Shown here piece by piece: positions 26,868 through 40,401 of a stretch of DNA of 64,000 nt; position 1 is the first letter of the stretch; each line of letters opens with the position of its first letter. The position numbers were made by a program, and so were the translations under genes. Source of the DNA: Mesaphorura yosii (taxonomy: Eukaryota; Arthropoda; Collembola; Poduromorpha; Tullbergiidae); contig WIXG01000005.1 of NCBI GenBank assembly GCA_009869945.1, forward strand, positions 1 through 64,000. The letters are read 5' to 3'. The notes below the pieces were generated by a model. It saw nothing but the letters and a program-made list of their open reading frames with translations. It was not told where the DNA came from and searched no databases.

Positions 26868-29800
26868 TTAACTTGATTTGACAACTTCTTCTTTGTCTTT
26901 GGCAGTCGAGTTGGAAGTTGTAGAGTACGCGTTGGAAGGCGAAGTATTTTGAAGGCTTTTCTTATTGTTCGAGCCCTCTTGGCGTAAGTACTTGAGTCGT
27001 TCTTTCTCTTGGGCATTGTCAGCAGACTCGCATTCATATGAAGCCAGGCAGAGTGCTACAAAATCACAAAACTCGCAAAATGAGATCATAATTCTTACAC
27101 TACAGACACTAAGTACGCGTGTGTTTGATAAAACGAGCAAATTATTAAGACGTATGAGCCTGGAACAGAATGACGCTAAATAACAACGGAATAACTAGGC
27201 TATTCAGGCAGATTAGAAAATATTATGAGCACGGTTATCTCAGAATTTATGGGGGTAAGAGATTTAGCGCCAGAACGCCCACATATGTCTCACTCGACCA
27301 AACCTAAATCTCGTTTGGTCCAGTTTCCGCTTCCAACTCAATTTTTAATAAAATGTGGAAAAGCAGCAGGATAATGGAAATATTTCGCAACTTACCATTT
27401 TCATTTAGAATCGGCGCAGTTTGAAGAGAATTCAGAACGCCTTGCACTTTGGGGAATGGACAACTGATTTGCTGCCAGGCCATGACTGAATAAAAGCCAA
27501 TTGTCATATTACAAATCAGACACTTTATGCACACTCTTAAGTTCCTTGTTGCAACGTAAGCTATAATTAACCTAACCTTCAGATACTTGCTTAGCAAGCT
27601 GCCAAAACTTGTCGAAATTAATCTGGCCGTTGGATAACCTTCAATAATAGAAATAGGATTTGACAGCATGAGCTACTGAAATTTCACAATTCAAAACTGA
27701 TGCTTTTTTATTCCTTACTTGGACGCACATCCTTCGTTAAGAAAGTACAAATCCTTCACTAGGAGTGAGAAGAATGGAATGACAATCCTCTGGCGCTCGT
27801 CAGTCGCTCCAGCCGATCGCCAAACTGCAGCCTGTAAACACAAATACCTTGATATAGAATTTCCATGTGTACTTTAGTGCCTGTCAACATTCTTCAGTCA
27901 AAATTAGCGTCCAGCATGTAAACCATTCGAGCGCCGGTTTTCAGTGCTTTAATCCTTCGCTCTCAGCTTCAGCCATGAAGCTACAGAATCAGTTAACCGT
28001 ACTTTCTGAGTAGAGGGCCCTGCGTGCAAGTGAGACAAACCGGAAACAAGGAATCATCCGCCCGCCCTATGAAAATTCAACTCTAACTTTTGACAGTAGG
28101 CAATTTGTTTCTGTACTCGAGTTTCTTGAGGCTAGTAAGTCAGGCGCTTTAAAGCCGACAAACATTCAGACGGGAGCATTTCCTGACCTCAGAATTCTCA
28201 GTCTAAATACGACTCGACAATGACTGGTGAAAGGGAAATGAAAGTCTGTTATCTTAACGAGCAGATAGAAATAGTAGCAGTATTCTAGGCAAATATGAAT
28301 TACTCTCTTGACTTCTGGTTTTTCTGCACTTTTAAGCACAGTACTGGAATGTGTGTTGGCTTAAGATTGCAGATTAATAAAAAGAAATGAATATTTAACT
28401 AGCACCATTATTTCACGTCTTACGTGTGCTTAATCTTTTGTAATAAAGAGAATGAATTTAACTGAGCCAGCAAAAGCAAGTTTGAGGTATCATTCGTAAA
28501 AGCAGGGAGCACAACTTCAAAGAAAGATGAGACGGATAAAGTGAGAAGAAAAGTAGGAGAGAAAATGCGATACAAGAGAATAACTGTGCAGTGAAAAAGG
28601 AATGAAACAGAATGTTAGAACAGAAACGTTTCTTTTTGGGTAATCTTCTTTCAATGTTCAAACCGTAGATTACGACTATTGCATTATAGTCGAGAATAAA
28701 TTAAAGCGCTCGTTCTCTCGCGTAGCTTGCTTAATAATTGTACATTCCGCTCAACACCCGATAATAATAAGCTTTTAGTTTATAATCCCGCACATAAACG
28801 GTTGCTGTTTGTGGTTTCTCGGAAATTATGTAATTTATCCTCTCACATGCGGAAGTTTTAGTTTAGCTCACCTTTAGTGTTGATCTGTACGATGTGAAAT
28901 TGGCTGAAGGGTCCATTTGATGCTCCAGAATGGAGAGTTGTGCACTGCACACTTTGTGCCACTGTAAAGTAGAGCAATAACAACAAACCGCACCACATAT
29001 TAGAAAGGAGTAAAATTAATTAGTTTCTTCGGGTTCCATCTTATCGTGGAACAGGCCGCATGTGCTTAGATTAATTAATGCGGAGAAACAGTAGGCAGGG
29101 GAGGGAGTTGGATCGGTTTTCAAGGAGTCAGTGTCTTATAAACGTAAATTATGGAGTACCTACCGTCTTTTTGAGTCTGGAAACAGGAGACATGTTGAGT
29201 CCAGCAATGATGGCCATTAGCGAATTGAAGTTTCCAATGTTGAAGCACTCTCTGGCCGTTTCGATCCAGTATTCGATTACGCGCAAGCGGGACTTCTTTT
29301 TTGGCATCTGTTTAGGAAACATTCACAATGTCTTGTATTAGAAGACAGCTCAAATAGTGCCCTACTGCATTAGTATAGAACGGGCTCTGATAAATTAAAA
29401 AATCAAGATCGATCGTACCTTGCAAATTTCTGTTGCCACGTAATAGCTGAGTCGATTGAACCATTGCACGTATGACTCAAGATTTCTCGTCTTCTTCATG
29501 TCCTTGTACTTCGCATCAATTTGTGCGTTATCTTTGGCAAATGCCTGCAACACATATGCAAGACGCAAATCAATAAAAGACTGCAATTTGCTGCGGTCGG
29601 CACCCGCATTGGATCTGTGCTTACTTGTACAAACTCCTCAGGTCCAATATGGGAAAGACGTTCCAACTCAATGTGAGTTAATTGCTGAGCTGTCATTGCT
29701 GGATTTGGACATATTGTCAGGATGGAAGGCTGCAACAGTTCAACGAAACGAGACGAGGAAATGAATTCATGCTCATGTTACATTAATCAACCTGACTTTC

Positions 29801-32800
29801 TCTTCACATTCTACGCACACATCGCACGTCGTACATGTGTCTCAGCCGCGAAAGAAAGGTAGAAAGGTTAGACGTGAGATGGGATTTGCAATTCAGGGAA
29901 AGTCAAAATAATGTAACCGTATTTTTCATCAAGAGTATATATAGAAGTGAAAAAAGAGTGACAAGGAATTTACACGGATCGACTGGGTTGTATTACCAGT
30001 GTAAGGAGCTTGCAAAAGATTCTCATATTTCTCTGCTCTTCCAACATTCTTTTACTCTTCAGTCTGAGCGTCGGCGTTGACAATGTAACCATCAACCATC
30101 ACCAGCATTCAACCTTTCACTACGTGCCGCTTTTCTGTATTCCTCAAAGGAGAAAGAGGGAAAGAATGCAGATCGCAGATGCTGCTGCACTGGAATTCTG
30201 CAAAGCCGTGCGTGCTACCTAACGCATGCATGTGATGAAGGTGAATCAGCCTCAACCCAAGACACGACAAGATTTTGATGCTGCATCTTACGTGTTTACA
30301 CGTCTGAAGTCAGTAGAAGGTGATTTGATTTTAACACATTGTATGCTAGGTCACTCCATCGTTCACGTAGGTGCTGTGCCTGAACAATTTCCTTATTCTC
30401 TTGGCATTGCGTTATTTATAATTCATTTCATGTCGTCAGACTTGGATTGTTTAATATCAATTGTCTGCATGTCTGCACCTCTAAAATTGCGTGTTTTATT
30501 GCTTACGGAAAATATTTATCGCATCGTCAATTGTAAATTGCCCAAAGGATCAAGCGGAATGCATCCACTCCTGTCACTTTATGGCTATTTTATTGTGACA
30601 GGTGCTACGATTTAAGTGCGCATATAAATAATATTATTGCATGGGTAATAAAATACACGAGCTGTGCATAGAACGTGAAAGAGTCATCAGGATGCTTTTC
30701 TATTGAAGACAACAACAGAGCCGAGCAACTTACAGCAGTCAACGGTTCAGCGAGGGCAGCTTCCGTATTGATTCGATTCAGGAAGTCTTCGTATCTCTCA
30801 AGTGCAGTTAAGCGAGCGAGGAGAGAGCTGAGAAGCTGAGAGACCTCTTTTCGTATCTGTGAAATGGAAGAGCAGAAGAAAATTAATTAAACATTTTTTA
30901 TAGTTATGGTAATGGCTGTAGTGTAAAGTGGAAAGAACAATAATAATTTTAACTCCACTTTGTACGCGAGCACGAGCCCGAGCGAGCACTTACCATTGGG
31001 TCCACGACGACGCACTTTTGCGTGATGTTCCTAACGTGCGACATCATACGCTCGTCTCTAAAGTCGTACGGGAACAACTCGGCCCACTCGCCAAGAAGCT
31101 GAACGACGTGCGAAATGATTTTAATTTCTTTCGGAGAGTGCTGTGAAATAAAAGAAATTTAGAGATGTTATGTGATAACTCGGTGCGGGAGACAATTTAC
31201 AAGATACGCGAATGGCCAGTTGTAAATTCTGGAGAAGAACTTTTAATTTTTATCCGAAAAATTCATGTTGCACGACGAGTACGAATTGTCACTTACGTAT
31301 TTCGAGGATGGTTGAATGATGTTCGCACTCGCCAAGCGGAAGACGAGTCCCAGGAGTTCGTGTGGTTTGATGTACAGTCTCGAGGAGAGGAGAAACGCAA
31401 AAATGTAAGCTCTGTCTGGGTAATACGTTTCCGTCGGAATCAAATGCTGGATCAATGCATCCAATGATCCAGACACCAAATTCGTATCTTCAAATACGAG
31501 CGCCTGCATTAAGCCAATGTAAAATATTCATGAATGCTGGATTATCCATGCAAATACTTGCAAGTCAGCTGCACGGATGTAAATAGGATCAGAGAAAGCA
31601 ATTCCGTGAGTGATTTCGCGTGCCCTGCCCGCCACTTCGACTCATGTGGAGGCCAACGGTTTATCGGAATCAATAGCTCTTAAAACGTTATTTCAGATGA
31701 TCAAATTTATTACAGGCGGTCCGTTGCGGCCGTGGCCGTCGACTTTCCTCCGTGCAATATGCCGGGTCAGATGAAAGTAAACGGGCAAGATCAAGTTGAA
31801 AGGCTGACGGGGAGGCGAGATGGGCCGTAAAAGGAAAATAACTCACGTTGTCCCAATTATTTTCTGTTGAATGCGGCAGATTCGTGCCTGACTTTGCAGT
31901 AATGGTCGGAGTTGCAGCCGGAGTCATTCCGTTTAATGACGATGGTCCATTTTTGCTTCCTTCACTGCTGGCGCTGCTGCTGCTGTCTTCGCAGGAGGAA
32001 GGAAATGACAGCGAGTTGGTCCCATTATGGTGCTGATGACTATTTTCGGCGGCGCTGTTGGGCAAGGACCCATTTCCAGTGATTGGAGTTTGCGGTAAAT
32101 GCTGCAAGGGAGAAAACATTGAATGAAATACGATTCGTATCTACCTTCACTTCGTCGGACAGAATCAAAACTTCCTGCGCAAAAGATGAACATCAGTGCT
32201 CAAAGATTCCGCTCGCGTTTCGTGTTTCGTTTCTCTTTCTTGTCGTGTTCTGTTGCAGTTGCAATTCAAAACCTAATATTATTCTGTGCAAATTGGTTTC
32301 TGCTTCCTCACTGCATACTGCTTCTACCCCATTATTATTCTCCCAAAGTCTGGGAATAAAATTATTGTTATGCCTTTGAATCATGCATAATGCACGCCAC
32401 ACGCGCTTTCTTCGCAAAATTATGTGATGTAAGCTTGTGAATATTTCCGGTGAAAGTTTACGCGGCGATGTACGCGGTGTTCAGCATCAAATTACATGAC
32501 GAAATTTTAAGCACGATACGCGATTGAGGATCCCTGTGTCGAACTGCATTGTACGTGCAACGCAACATCACTAATCGGATTCTCTGGGAGTAAGATAAGT
32601 AAAAGATACAACAGAAAGTCAATTCCGCACGCGTAGCCTTTGAGAAATGCATAAAAATGGAAGGGCATTATTTCTGTGTCCATTGCTGACAGCGTAAGAA
32701 CGTGGTTTTTGTGTTCTTCGGAGAAAAATGTAAAGCTTGTCGTGAGCCTTTGTCTTGTTTGTTTTATCAACAATTTTGGTCATGGCTCCTCGCCTAATTC

Positions 32801-33307
32801 ACTTTCCGTAAAAGTTTTTCATTCACAAATTCAAAGGAATTGAATGGTATTAATGGATGTTGTGATGTGAGTCATTACGCGATCACATAATCAGAATTCA
32901 CGTTAATAATGGTTATTTACTGAGTGAGCTCGTCTAAAGCAAATAATATTTAATGATGTTTGACTTTAATGCAGCTTCCTTTTGTAAATTTCAAAATAAT
33001 GGGATTCGGAAATATCACAAGATGGAATGGAAGCTTACACAGGCAAATGGGTATAATCACCTTATTTCTGTATTTACGCACAAGAAATAACGCATCATCA
33101 GTTCAATGAAGCGCAAGATACACATCGCCCACGGACGAAGTAAGCGATGAAAGCCTATCAATCGTCAACCCGAAACTTTATTACCAACTGCGAACAAATT
33201 ACGAGGTACTCAGAAATAACGAAGGAAAAGCAAGCCATAAAAATTCTTACCTTCCGCTGATGCGTCGTCGAATCAGGCGATGAGGCGACTGTTCCGAAGA
33301 TGCTCGG
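26868..33307 (-). CDS. RASGEF1-like: RASGEF1-like Ras-family guanine-nucleotide exchange factor, gene 2 (conserved tandem copy)
   Basis: Exons, in order of translation: 33307-33251, 32101-31847, 31503-31297, 31140-30994, 30856-30734, 29729-29625, 29544-29419, 29307-29164, 28961-28872, 27831-27719, 27638-27577, 27485-27396, 27055-26868 (TAA stop). Phases join without error, giving about 568 residues plus a start exon. A Ser/Asn/Thr-rich N-terminus containing HLPQTPITGNGS precedes RasGEF_N (LVSGSLDALIQHLIP, YYPDRAYIFAFLLSSRL, FPYDFRDERMM). The catalytic domain has AQQLTHIELERLSHIGPEEF, TRNLESYVQWFNRLSYYVA, ARECFNIGNFNSLMAII, LNMSPVSRLKKT, ILEHQMDPSANF, FFSLLVKDLYFLNEGC and INFDKFWQLAKQVSE. The tail is polar. 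The match to the RASGEF1 family is close along its whole length. Family members catalyse GDP-GTP exchange, reportedly on Rap2. Six exons equal those of gene 1 in length (207, 147, 123, 105, 144, 90). Confidence 0.95.
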
Positions 33308-34358
33308 CTGTAAAGTTTAAAAAGTTTATGAGAATTTGAGTTTTCGCAATATTGCAATATTCAAGAAAGCAGCTTGCGAGCGTTAGCGAGACAAAGCCAT
33401 AAAATTTCCAGCCATACGCATACTCCGCTCAGTTGTTCTAAGAATCCGTAAAAATTTAAGTGCAGTGTGAATTTTGTGAATTGCACGTGCGAATTTCTCC
33501 AAGTCGTAAAAAAGTACAGTGCCCATTTGTGCCATAACTGCCAAACCCAAGCCAAACACAGATGGACAGGGGTAGAGCGTGACCGTGTTCATTGGCGAAT
33601 TAAACTAAACACGCGAGTTGTAAATTCATAAATTTAATATTCACATATTTCAGGGCTTGGATGTGGACCGAAATATGTCGGTTGGGGCAAGAAAAATATT
33701 TAGCATTTGTTTTACGATGTGATGTCACCCTGCCTGTCAGCGAGCATCCCAACATCACTCACCAGCAGACCGAGCCGTGCTCATGGCTGAATAAATTTCA
33801 AACAGGAATATTTGAGGTTCTGCGGTTTGTGGTTGCATGCCTCGGTGCTTCCCAGTCATCCTAGCAGTGACTACTTTGTGAAATACTCATCATTAGCTTT
33901 GTACCCTTGCCGGGATGAAAAAGAGAAAGTGAGCCGATAGGAAGATTAAAGAGTTTGTCAAAGCAGAGCAACGAAATTAGATTCATTAGTTCATTAGCAT
34001 ATTATCCTGCCTGGGCAAAGTCCAGTCGGCCGATGTCCGCGGTGTTCTGAACGTGCTCGGCTCGAGTTTGAGCTGTGCTGAAATTGACCAGTCTAAAACA
34101 GCCCTGTCCTGAAATTGAATTTTCCAGCGAATAGCACAACACTAACATGACATGTGAGAACATATCGTCCCTGGCTGAGGCTGATCGTGTTTTAACAAAC
34201 CCGCTGCAAATGAAATTCGAGCTTTCGAGCTTACGTCGCATTGCTTCGGCCTTACAAACTACAAAATTGCAATACATCATTTCGAAATGGGAAACTAAAA
34301 ACTGCAAGACAGGTCCAATTCTTTTCGAAAAGCTACTTATTTTCGCTCTGTCATTCAC

Positions 34359-34394
34359 CATTGTCTCGTTGTTGCAGGCTCCCTTTCCATTCAT
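34359..34394 (-). CDS. Candidate first coding exon of gene 2
   Basis: An ATG at 34394-34392 starts MNGKGACNNETM and meets a phase-0 donor (ATG then gtgaat). This suits the phase-0 acceptor of the next exon at 33307, which itself has no start codon. The same frame is open upstream as far as a good acceptor (ttttcag before 34442), which would add a Lys-rich stretch, KYELKLKQLKRKKEK. The exon could therefore instead be internal, 34442-34359, with a start further upstream. A stop lies in frame just beyond that acceptor. Confidence 0.35.
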
Positions 34395-37300
34395 GACCTT
34401 TTCTTTCTTACGCTTAAGCTGTTTTAGCTTTAACTCGTATTTCTGAAAAGTGAAATCAATTTATCCGCCCATTTTTCTCCATATTCTGTACATTTGAAAG
34501 GACATTAAAAGAGCGATTACAGGGAAGAAAGAAAATTGTTTAAGAATATCATTACACTTAAAAATGTACCATTTCAGAACGCGATATCGAACGGGGAGAA
34601 ACAGATGCAAGAACGACCGACCGACGACGCGACGCACGCTGAAGAGAAAAATGATACAACAGCCATGAATTACGGTCTCGTTATTTTCGGTGACAACAGC
34701 AAAATGGCTAAAATGGGAGAGTGGAGTCTATGAATTCGCACACGTACAACAATTCTTTGAACTCTTTTTTTCCTTCGTTGCTGCTTCCAATGCGATATTA
34801 TTTTATAAAAAGTTTACTCAATAAATGAAAGTGAAGCTATAACTCAAGGCTTTCATTTCGCCCAATTTTTCTTTCCTCTGCTGCATCGCATTGCATTGCT
34901 TCGTGCCGTGGAATGGAATGCGGAGACTGCTGAACAGATAGCACAACGAGGAAGACCAACCAGGAAAAGAAAAGTAGTGGGAAAAAGCTTGCACCAGTTC
35001 AGATGAATGGAAATGCCAAATATAAGTTTATCTGGATTGCATTGCAGCCGGGCTCCAGTTCCAATTCAGCTATGTCGGTTCGAAGACAAGTCTTTTGTCT
35101 TTTTGGAAGTATTGAAAGAAGGAGAGAAAGATTGATGATGTTGAGAATTCGATTCACATCATTGGACAATTGTAACACATTTATTTCCCGATGAAATAAG
35201 ATGATGAGACGTTCCTTGCACTTTTCTCTGTACACATTTCACCGTGCACGTGCGCAAGCAGGTTTTTGCTTCCAGTTTATTTTATTACCTGTTTACTCAT
35301 TTAATCCTCAATAAATCGATTTTGGTTACAATTCAGCCGTGCAATGTAAATTGTATTACAGCAGCCAAGTCAAGTGAAATTGAATGTAGGCAAATGCAAA
35401 CAGACAGACTCATCGACTCACGCTCAGCTGTCGACCTGCCTGTGCTGTGCATTTCAAGTATTCGCATTATAATTGAGATTTTTCTCTCCTCATTACAAAA
35501 ACAATCTCGTGCTCTTCCAGTTGAGAAGAGAAGAGCACAATTTTTTTATTCAGTCTCGGATCACGAAAAATATGGAAAGACGTGTTTCAATTTCGGTTGT
35601 GACAAAACCATCAAAATTCATGACTACAACTTAGATTGAAAAAATTATAATTATAGACTGCTTCTCATTATCACAACACTCTCTCAACAAGTATGAGAGT
35701 GGGAGATTGAAAAGCTGTCTTCGCCCAATAGAAACCAGAAGCTTCTTTCACCTTCGTATATCCCATACGGAGAAAGTCAACTTCAACCAAGCTGCAACTG
35801 CAAACATCGACGGCAAAACACTTCTGCCCCCTACCTCACTGGTTCCAAACTTGTTCTACATTTGCTTTCACCCTCACAACCTCAACATCATGATTCTTTC
35901 GAATCTCTTTCACCAGATGCTTCTCAAATACCAAACACGAATCACAAAGAAAGCGAAACGAATATTCTCAGCCTTTCCCTGGATTCATACATGAGTGAGA
36001 TTCAGGCTCATTCCTTATCATTTTTAACTAGACACAATTTATGTACTTCTATCAATATGTTTTGAAATAGACGATATAAATTGCATACGAGCAGACAGCC
36101 CGCCTTGTTTTATCCCTGCTACCTGGCGCTTGACGGAACTCGATTGATTTTATATTTCTACCTCACGAAGCACAAGATTCCAGGTTGCATTATGAAACAT
36201 GGTTTTGGCCAAGATGCGGGCGGGCAATCAGGAGACATAAATCACTGCTTGACTACTACACAAAAGCTGAGGATTGCATCCTCCTACTTGTATTTTCTGA
36301 TTAGGCAATTTGAGGAAACATGTATCGGCGTCAGTGCGCAAGATGATTGATGAGTCTTCGGCCTGAGATTTCATGCAAGAGACAAGACTCAAAGTAACCA
36401 CGAGTTTCTGAATCTCGGACACTTCGGGAGGTATGCCGGTGGTCTAATTCGATTAGTTTAGTGCATGTGTCTCAGCCTAAGTACACCAATTGAACTTGAT
36501 GGAAGTGCCACACTTTTTATTCGTGAAAGCACAGTCACCTGTCTCTTCAGTCTGCTGTCGAAAGTGGTCACACCATCCATCTTTGCTTCGTATGTTCATT
36601 CATGGAAGTAACAATTAAATCAAACGACATCCCACAAATCGCGAGTGTGCCTTTAGATGCTTGGAATTATAATCGATTAGATTATGTTGCAATCAAATTG
36701 AAAATCATTTCCTAAATTGAATCCGGTTTATATGCACACTGCTCGTGCTCAAGGAACAGAACAGAGTATTTCATAATCATAAAGGTAAACCATAAATTCA
36801 GCACATGGCACATGACTTCATTGCTCTAATGCACGAAAGCGAATAAAAGGATTTTCCAAGCCGGGCTTCGTCGACCCACCGGCTATCAGGTTGTAAACAA
36901 GTAAGGAAGTGAATTCATTCAATTCATTCATGTGTACTCAATGGCTTAATTGAAATGAACCGCAATCCCGCTTGGTAGTGCTAAGCCACGCACAAGCACA
37001 TTGCATTCCACATGCAAAACTTTGCACTATGTCCGAGATTAAGGGCTTAACAGCTCGTCATAAATTGTCGGATAGAGCGGAATAAAAGTCAATGTATGAC
37101 ACCAGGCTACCTACCACCGACGGGCCGGGCCAGCAACCCCAAATTGGATTGTGACTTGGAACCGTGTTCACAATAATGTGTCCAGATAACGTCCAATACA
37201 AGGGAACAGACCAACGGATTGTGCTTTATCATGCGGTAAAGCGAAACTCCACATGAGTAATTTCTGTTTCGCGACAAAGGCCACGACCACCAAGCTTTGT

Positions 37301-39168
37301 GGAGAAAGCACGCAGCCTAAGAATTTATTGCCTGGCCATCGAACCACGAAGAGAAAACAGCACGACAATCGTAACATTACTCGAGCTCATAGTAAAGACA
37401 ATGCATGCACGTATTCATGCATGCGGGCAGTAAACCCGGAGAAATAAACAGTAACAATGATGGCTTGCAGATAAGAGACTTTCCTCAAGCAAACTGCAGT
37501 TGGTGACCACACGAAAAATCAGAATTTTTATTTATCGCTCTGATAGCATTGCCACGTGTAGTGAAACGAGCAAACCTCGGAAATCTTGGAACACCTTCGT
37601 CCATGGCGTAGCGTATTTTCTTATTCTCACTTCCTCATCTTTATTGCTCAATTGCTTTTCCTGCGCTGCACAGAATTGGTTCCTTAGTCAAAACACGAGA
37701 ATGGATAGAAAGGCTGAAATTGAGGAAAGTGCACATAAAAATGAAGTAGCATTAGCCGGTTTACGACGTGAAGAAGGCCGGTTTCTCCGTGCGTAGTGGA
37801 CCTCGCACGTAGCTTTATTTATGGTGACGAAAGAATGAAAAATACCTTTGCATTGCTACGCTACGCCAGAGTGGTTGATGGAAATAGAGCTATAAAAAAC
37901 CAAATGACTCGTATTCGAATATTCCTTCCTTCTTCCCGGCTCTGTTTTCTTTATTCGATTCCTTCCCCTTTCTTCCAGAGTCGTACGCTTACGCGTATGC
38001 GAAATGCGTATGCATTCGATGGAAAGTTGCGTCGAAATCTATTTTCCCTTCCTGGCTCTCAATCTTCATTTTACTCACCCTCAACATGAAAACAGTCCAT
38101 AAAAATTTACGTGCACTGCAACGCAATATGCAATGCAATGCGGAACAGTTTAGAGCTGCGGCTCTAATGATTAAATTCTGTACAGCTATGCAGTGGCACG
38201 CGTTCTAATTGTCTTCTTACATCGAACTCCCTCCTTCATTATTCATTCGCTGCATTTTTCAATTCAGTTGTTCACTTCCTACATTGCAGCCGAATGCAGA
38301 AATGCATAATTCAGAGCGACGGAGCGTCGGAAACATGAAAGGCCTACGACAAAAATACTAAACAGGGAATGCAGAATGTAATTAACCGTCATTAGAGCTC
38401 GTGTGCCGCGAATGAATGAGCCTGCTCGAAATAATGCAGTGAGTTAAACCCCGATGCATTTTCTGAGCATTGCACTGCACTGAGCTGCATTCATTCGTAA
38501 TTTGTATTGCGTGCGGTGCATTTCACATGATTTAAGTCCAGCAGAGTTCAAATGACTGGGCGTGGTTGATGGTGTGGATACAGCAACACCACAAACGATC
38601 AGAGCTGCATTTATTTACTTGGCAATGCGAGCTACGAAGGCAGAAGATGTACGAAATGAAATAAATAAAAGTATGAGCCTCATTTTACAGCCAAAAGGAG
38701 GCAACGAACAACATTAATATTAGCTGAACCACTGTAGCCGTAAATAAAATAGGAGCATACCAACAAAGAAATGAAGTTGGGCACCGGACAAGCTCAGCTG
38801 TGCATTGTACACTGCGTATTGTCCTTGCCAATTTCATTGAGAGGCGTAATAAATCTTCCTTCATTTTTCTGATGACTCCGGCGATAAGAGGAAAGAGGAT
38901 ATAAGATAATAATGGGTGGGCACGCCAAATTAAAGACGAATTTTTAATTTCGACCACTCGACCCAGACAGTGCACGCAGTACAAGAAAAACACTCAATTT
39001 ATTCCAAATTCTATGAATTACCATCCATTCTTGTCAAGCTCCACATGTTTATGCACATGAAGGGCGCGCGACTGTACAATGTACAATTAATTAAATCTAA
39101 TGAATGAAACCCAACAATACATCGTAAAAGAAGGCCCCTCCGAAGACAGAGCCACAGAGAAGAACAGT
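34395..39168. other. Region between gene 3 and gene 2
   Basis: It should contain the gene 3 3' UTR (right end) and the gene 2 promoter and 5' UTR (left end). Minus-strand ORF 38993-38685 encodes a hydrophobic peptide of 102 residues but has no supporting family or splice evidence. Nothing else stands out. Confidence 0.55.
38998..39003 (-). terminator. Candidate polyadenylation signal, gene 3
   Basis: AATAAA on the minus strand about 166 bases beyond the gene 3 stop; another lies at 38610-38615. The choice between them cannot be made from sequence alone. Confidence 0.4.
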
Positions 39169-40401
39169 TTAAACGTACGTTTCGTAACTGACACGAATCG
39201 GCACGCCATCAAATTCGATGTGCAGTGTCGAAAGTGTCGGTGCAAAGAATTTTGGAGGGCTTTGACAATTTGTACTTCGAAGTTCTTGCATGGTTTGTGA
39301 CTCGTCAATTTTGCGGTATGTTTTTGGGCTCATGTTTATTTTGGGACTGGAGGAAGCTGAACGAATGGTGACAACGGTGCCTGGGGAAGGAGAGCGAGCA
39401 GGTGTGGGCGAAGGAGTCTGAGGATGCGCTTGGCTGGGAACAGGAACAGGGGAAGGTGTGCGGGAAGGCTTGACAGGAGGAGAGGGTGTGAGTCGCTTGC
39501 TCTCATTTACATTCTGACTGTAATTCTTGGAGTATGAGTTGGAAATTTTACTCGTCGGTCTGTCACTAGCAGAATGTACTATGATCGAAGGCAGTTGACT
39601 ACTCACACTAAAACGTGGCGAGTACGAGTAAGAACTCGATGACGGAGATCTCGAGGAGGCTTCTGGTGATGGCGAGGAGAACGTGCTGTTATTGTTATTG
39701 TACGGGCTGTGATAATTATTGAACTGGAGTGGCGGTTGGGGGGAAGACGACGAAGACGACTGCTGCTTGCCAAGCCCAAGTCGACTTGAGGCTGAACCAA
39801 GGCCGCTGCTGCTGTACTGACTAGCGTGAGAATACGTCGGAGTGGATGTGTACTGATATGCTGAGCCGCCGAAAGGACTTCCATTTCGTCGTAGGTGATT
39901 TGAGGAGAATGAAGACGAGGGCAGCGTAATTTTTTCAATTTGCTTTCCCAGACCACGAAGGCTGCTTTCATCCTGCTTATCCTCCTTCTTCCAGACCTCC
40001 GTACTCGAGCTGTTGAATTCATTATCCTCTTCAACCTCTTTCATGCGCTCATCCACAAGGACACCGTCCTTGTCACGCAGTGTGACAAGTTCCGTCGTTT
40101 TCGTAGTTGATTTTACGTTCAGTGTCGTCTCAAGTTCAACAGGATTCTTCAGGATTCCTGCCCTCAGCAGAATGTCATTTAGCAGCTCGCAGGGTGGGAC
40201 TTGGCCAGTAATTAAGGCTGTTTTAATCCGCTTTCCTTCTTCCCCTTGCAGTGGCACGGGATATCCATTCACAAGCAGTACTTCCTCCGACTTGTAGCTG
40301 CTGCTCTTCTCGCAATCAATCACCCGGACGCCTTTTCCGGCAAGCGACTCCACTTTCTCTTGAATCTCGATGTCGTCCATCGTCTGCATTCCTTCCATGC
40401 T
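39169..40401 (-). CDS. Large 3'-terminal coding exon of gene 3 (410 codons)
   Basis: This is the longest open frame in the window. A pyrimidine-rich tract and an AG precede AGC-ATG at 40401; a second acceptor at 40431 would add ten residues in the same phase. From the internal Met, residues 1-140 are mixed and charged (EIQEKVESLAGKGVRVIDC, LVTLRDKDGVLVDERMKEVE) and look folded. Residues 150-290 are a Ser-rich, Tyr/Asn-containing linker. Residues 300-350 are dense in SP and TP dipeptides. The last 25 residues (ending HIEFDGVPIRVSYETYV) look ordered again. The alternation of ordered ends and a disordered middle argues for a real protein; the Met at 40398 could also be a true start. No named domain was recognised. 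Confidence 0.75.
   Translation of the reverse strand, partial: SMEGMQTMDDIEIQEKVESLAGKGVRVIDCEKSSSYKSEEVLLVNGYPVPLQGEEGKRIKTALITGQVPPCELLNDILLRAGILKNPVELETTLNVKSTTKTTELVTLRDKDGVLVDERMKEVEEDNEFNSSSTEVWKKEDKQDESSLRGLGKQIEKITLPSSSFSSNHLRRNGSPFGGSAYQYTSTPTYSHASQYSSSGLGSASSRLGLGKQQSSSSSSPQPPLQFNNYHSPYNNNNSTFSSPSPEASSRSPSSSSYSYSPRFSVSSQLPSIIVHSASDRPTSKISNSYSKNYSQNVNESKRLTPSPPVKPSRTPSPVPVPSQAHPQTPSPTPARSPSPGTVVTIRSASSSPKINMSPKTYRKIDESQTMQELRSTNCQSPPKFFAPTLSTLHIEFDGVPIRVSYETYV

Noticed and set aside
31688-32119. ATG at 32119 as the start of gene 2
   Set aside because: The ATG lies in the pyrimidine-rich acceptor region; a clear AG acceptor begins the exon at 32101, and an in-phase upstream exon exists at 33307.
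34002-34358. Continuation of the MNGKGACNNETM frame to 130 codons
   Set aside because: A good donor (gtgaat) ends the plausible coding part after 12 codons. The remainder lacks any family similarity and would not join gene 2.
38685-38993. Minus-strand hydrophobic ORF of 102 codons
   Set aside because: It sits where the gene 3 3' UTR should be and has no homologue I know or good start context.
39603-40034. Second minus-strand ORF of 143 codons inside gene 3
   Set aside because: It is a shadow of the Ser-rich region of the large exon in another frame, with a skewed Arg/His composition.
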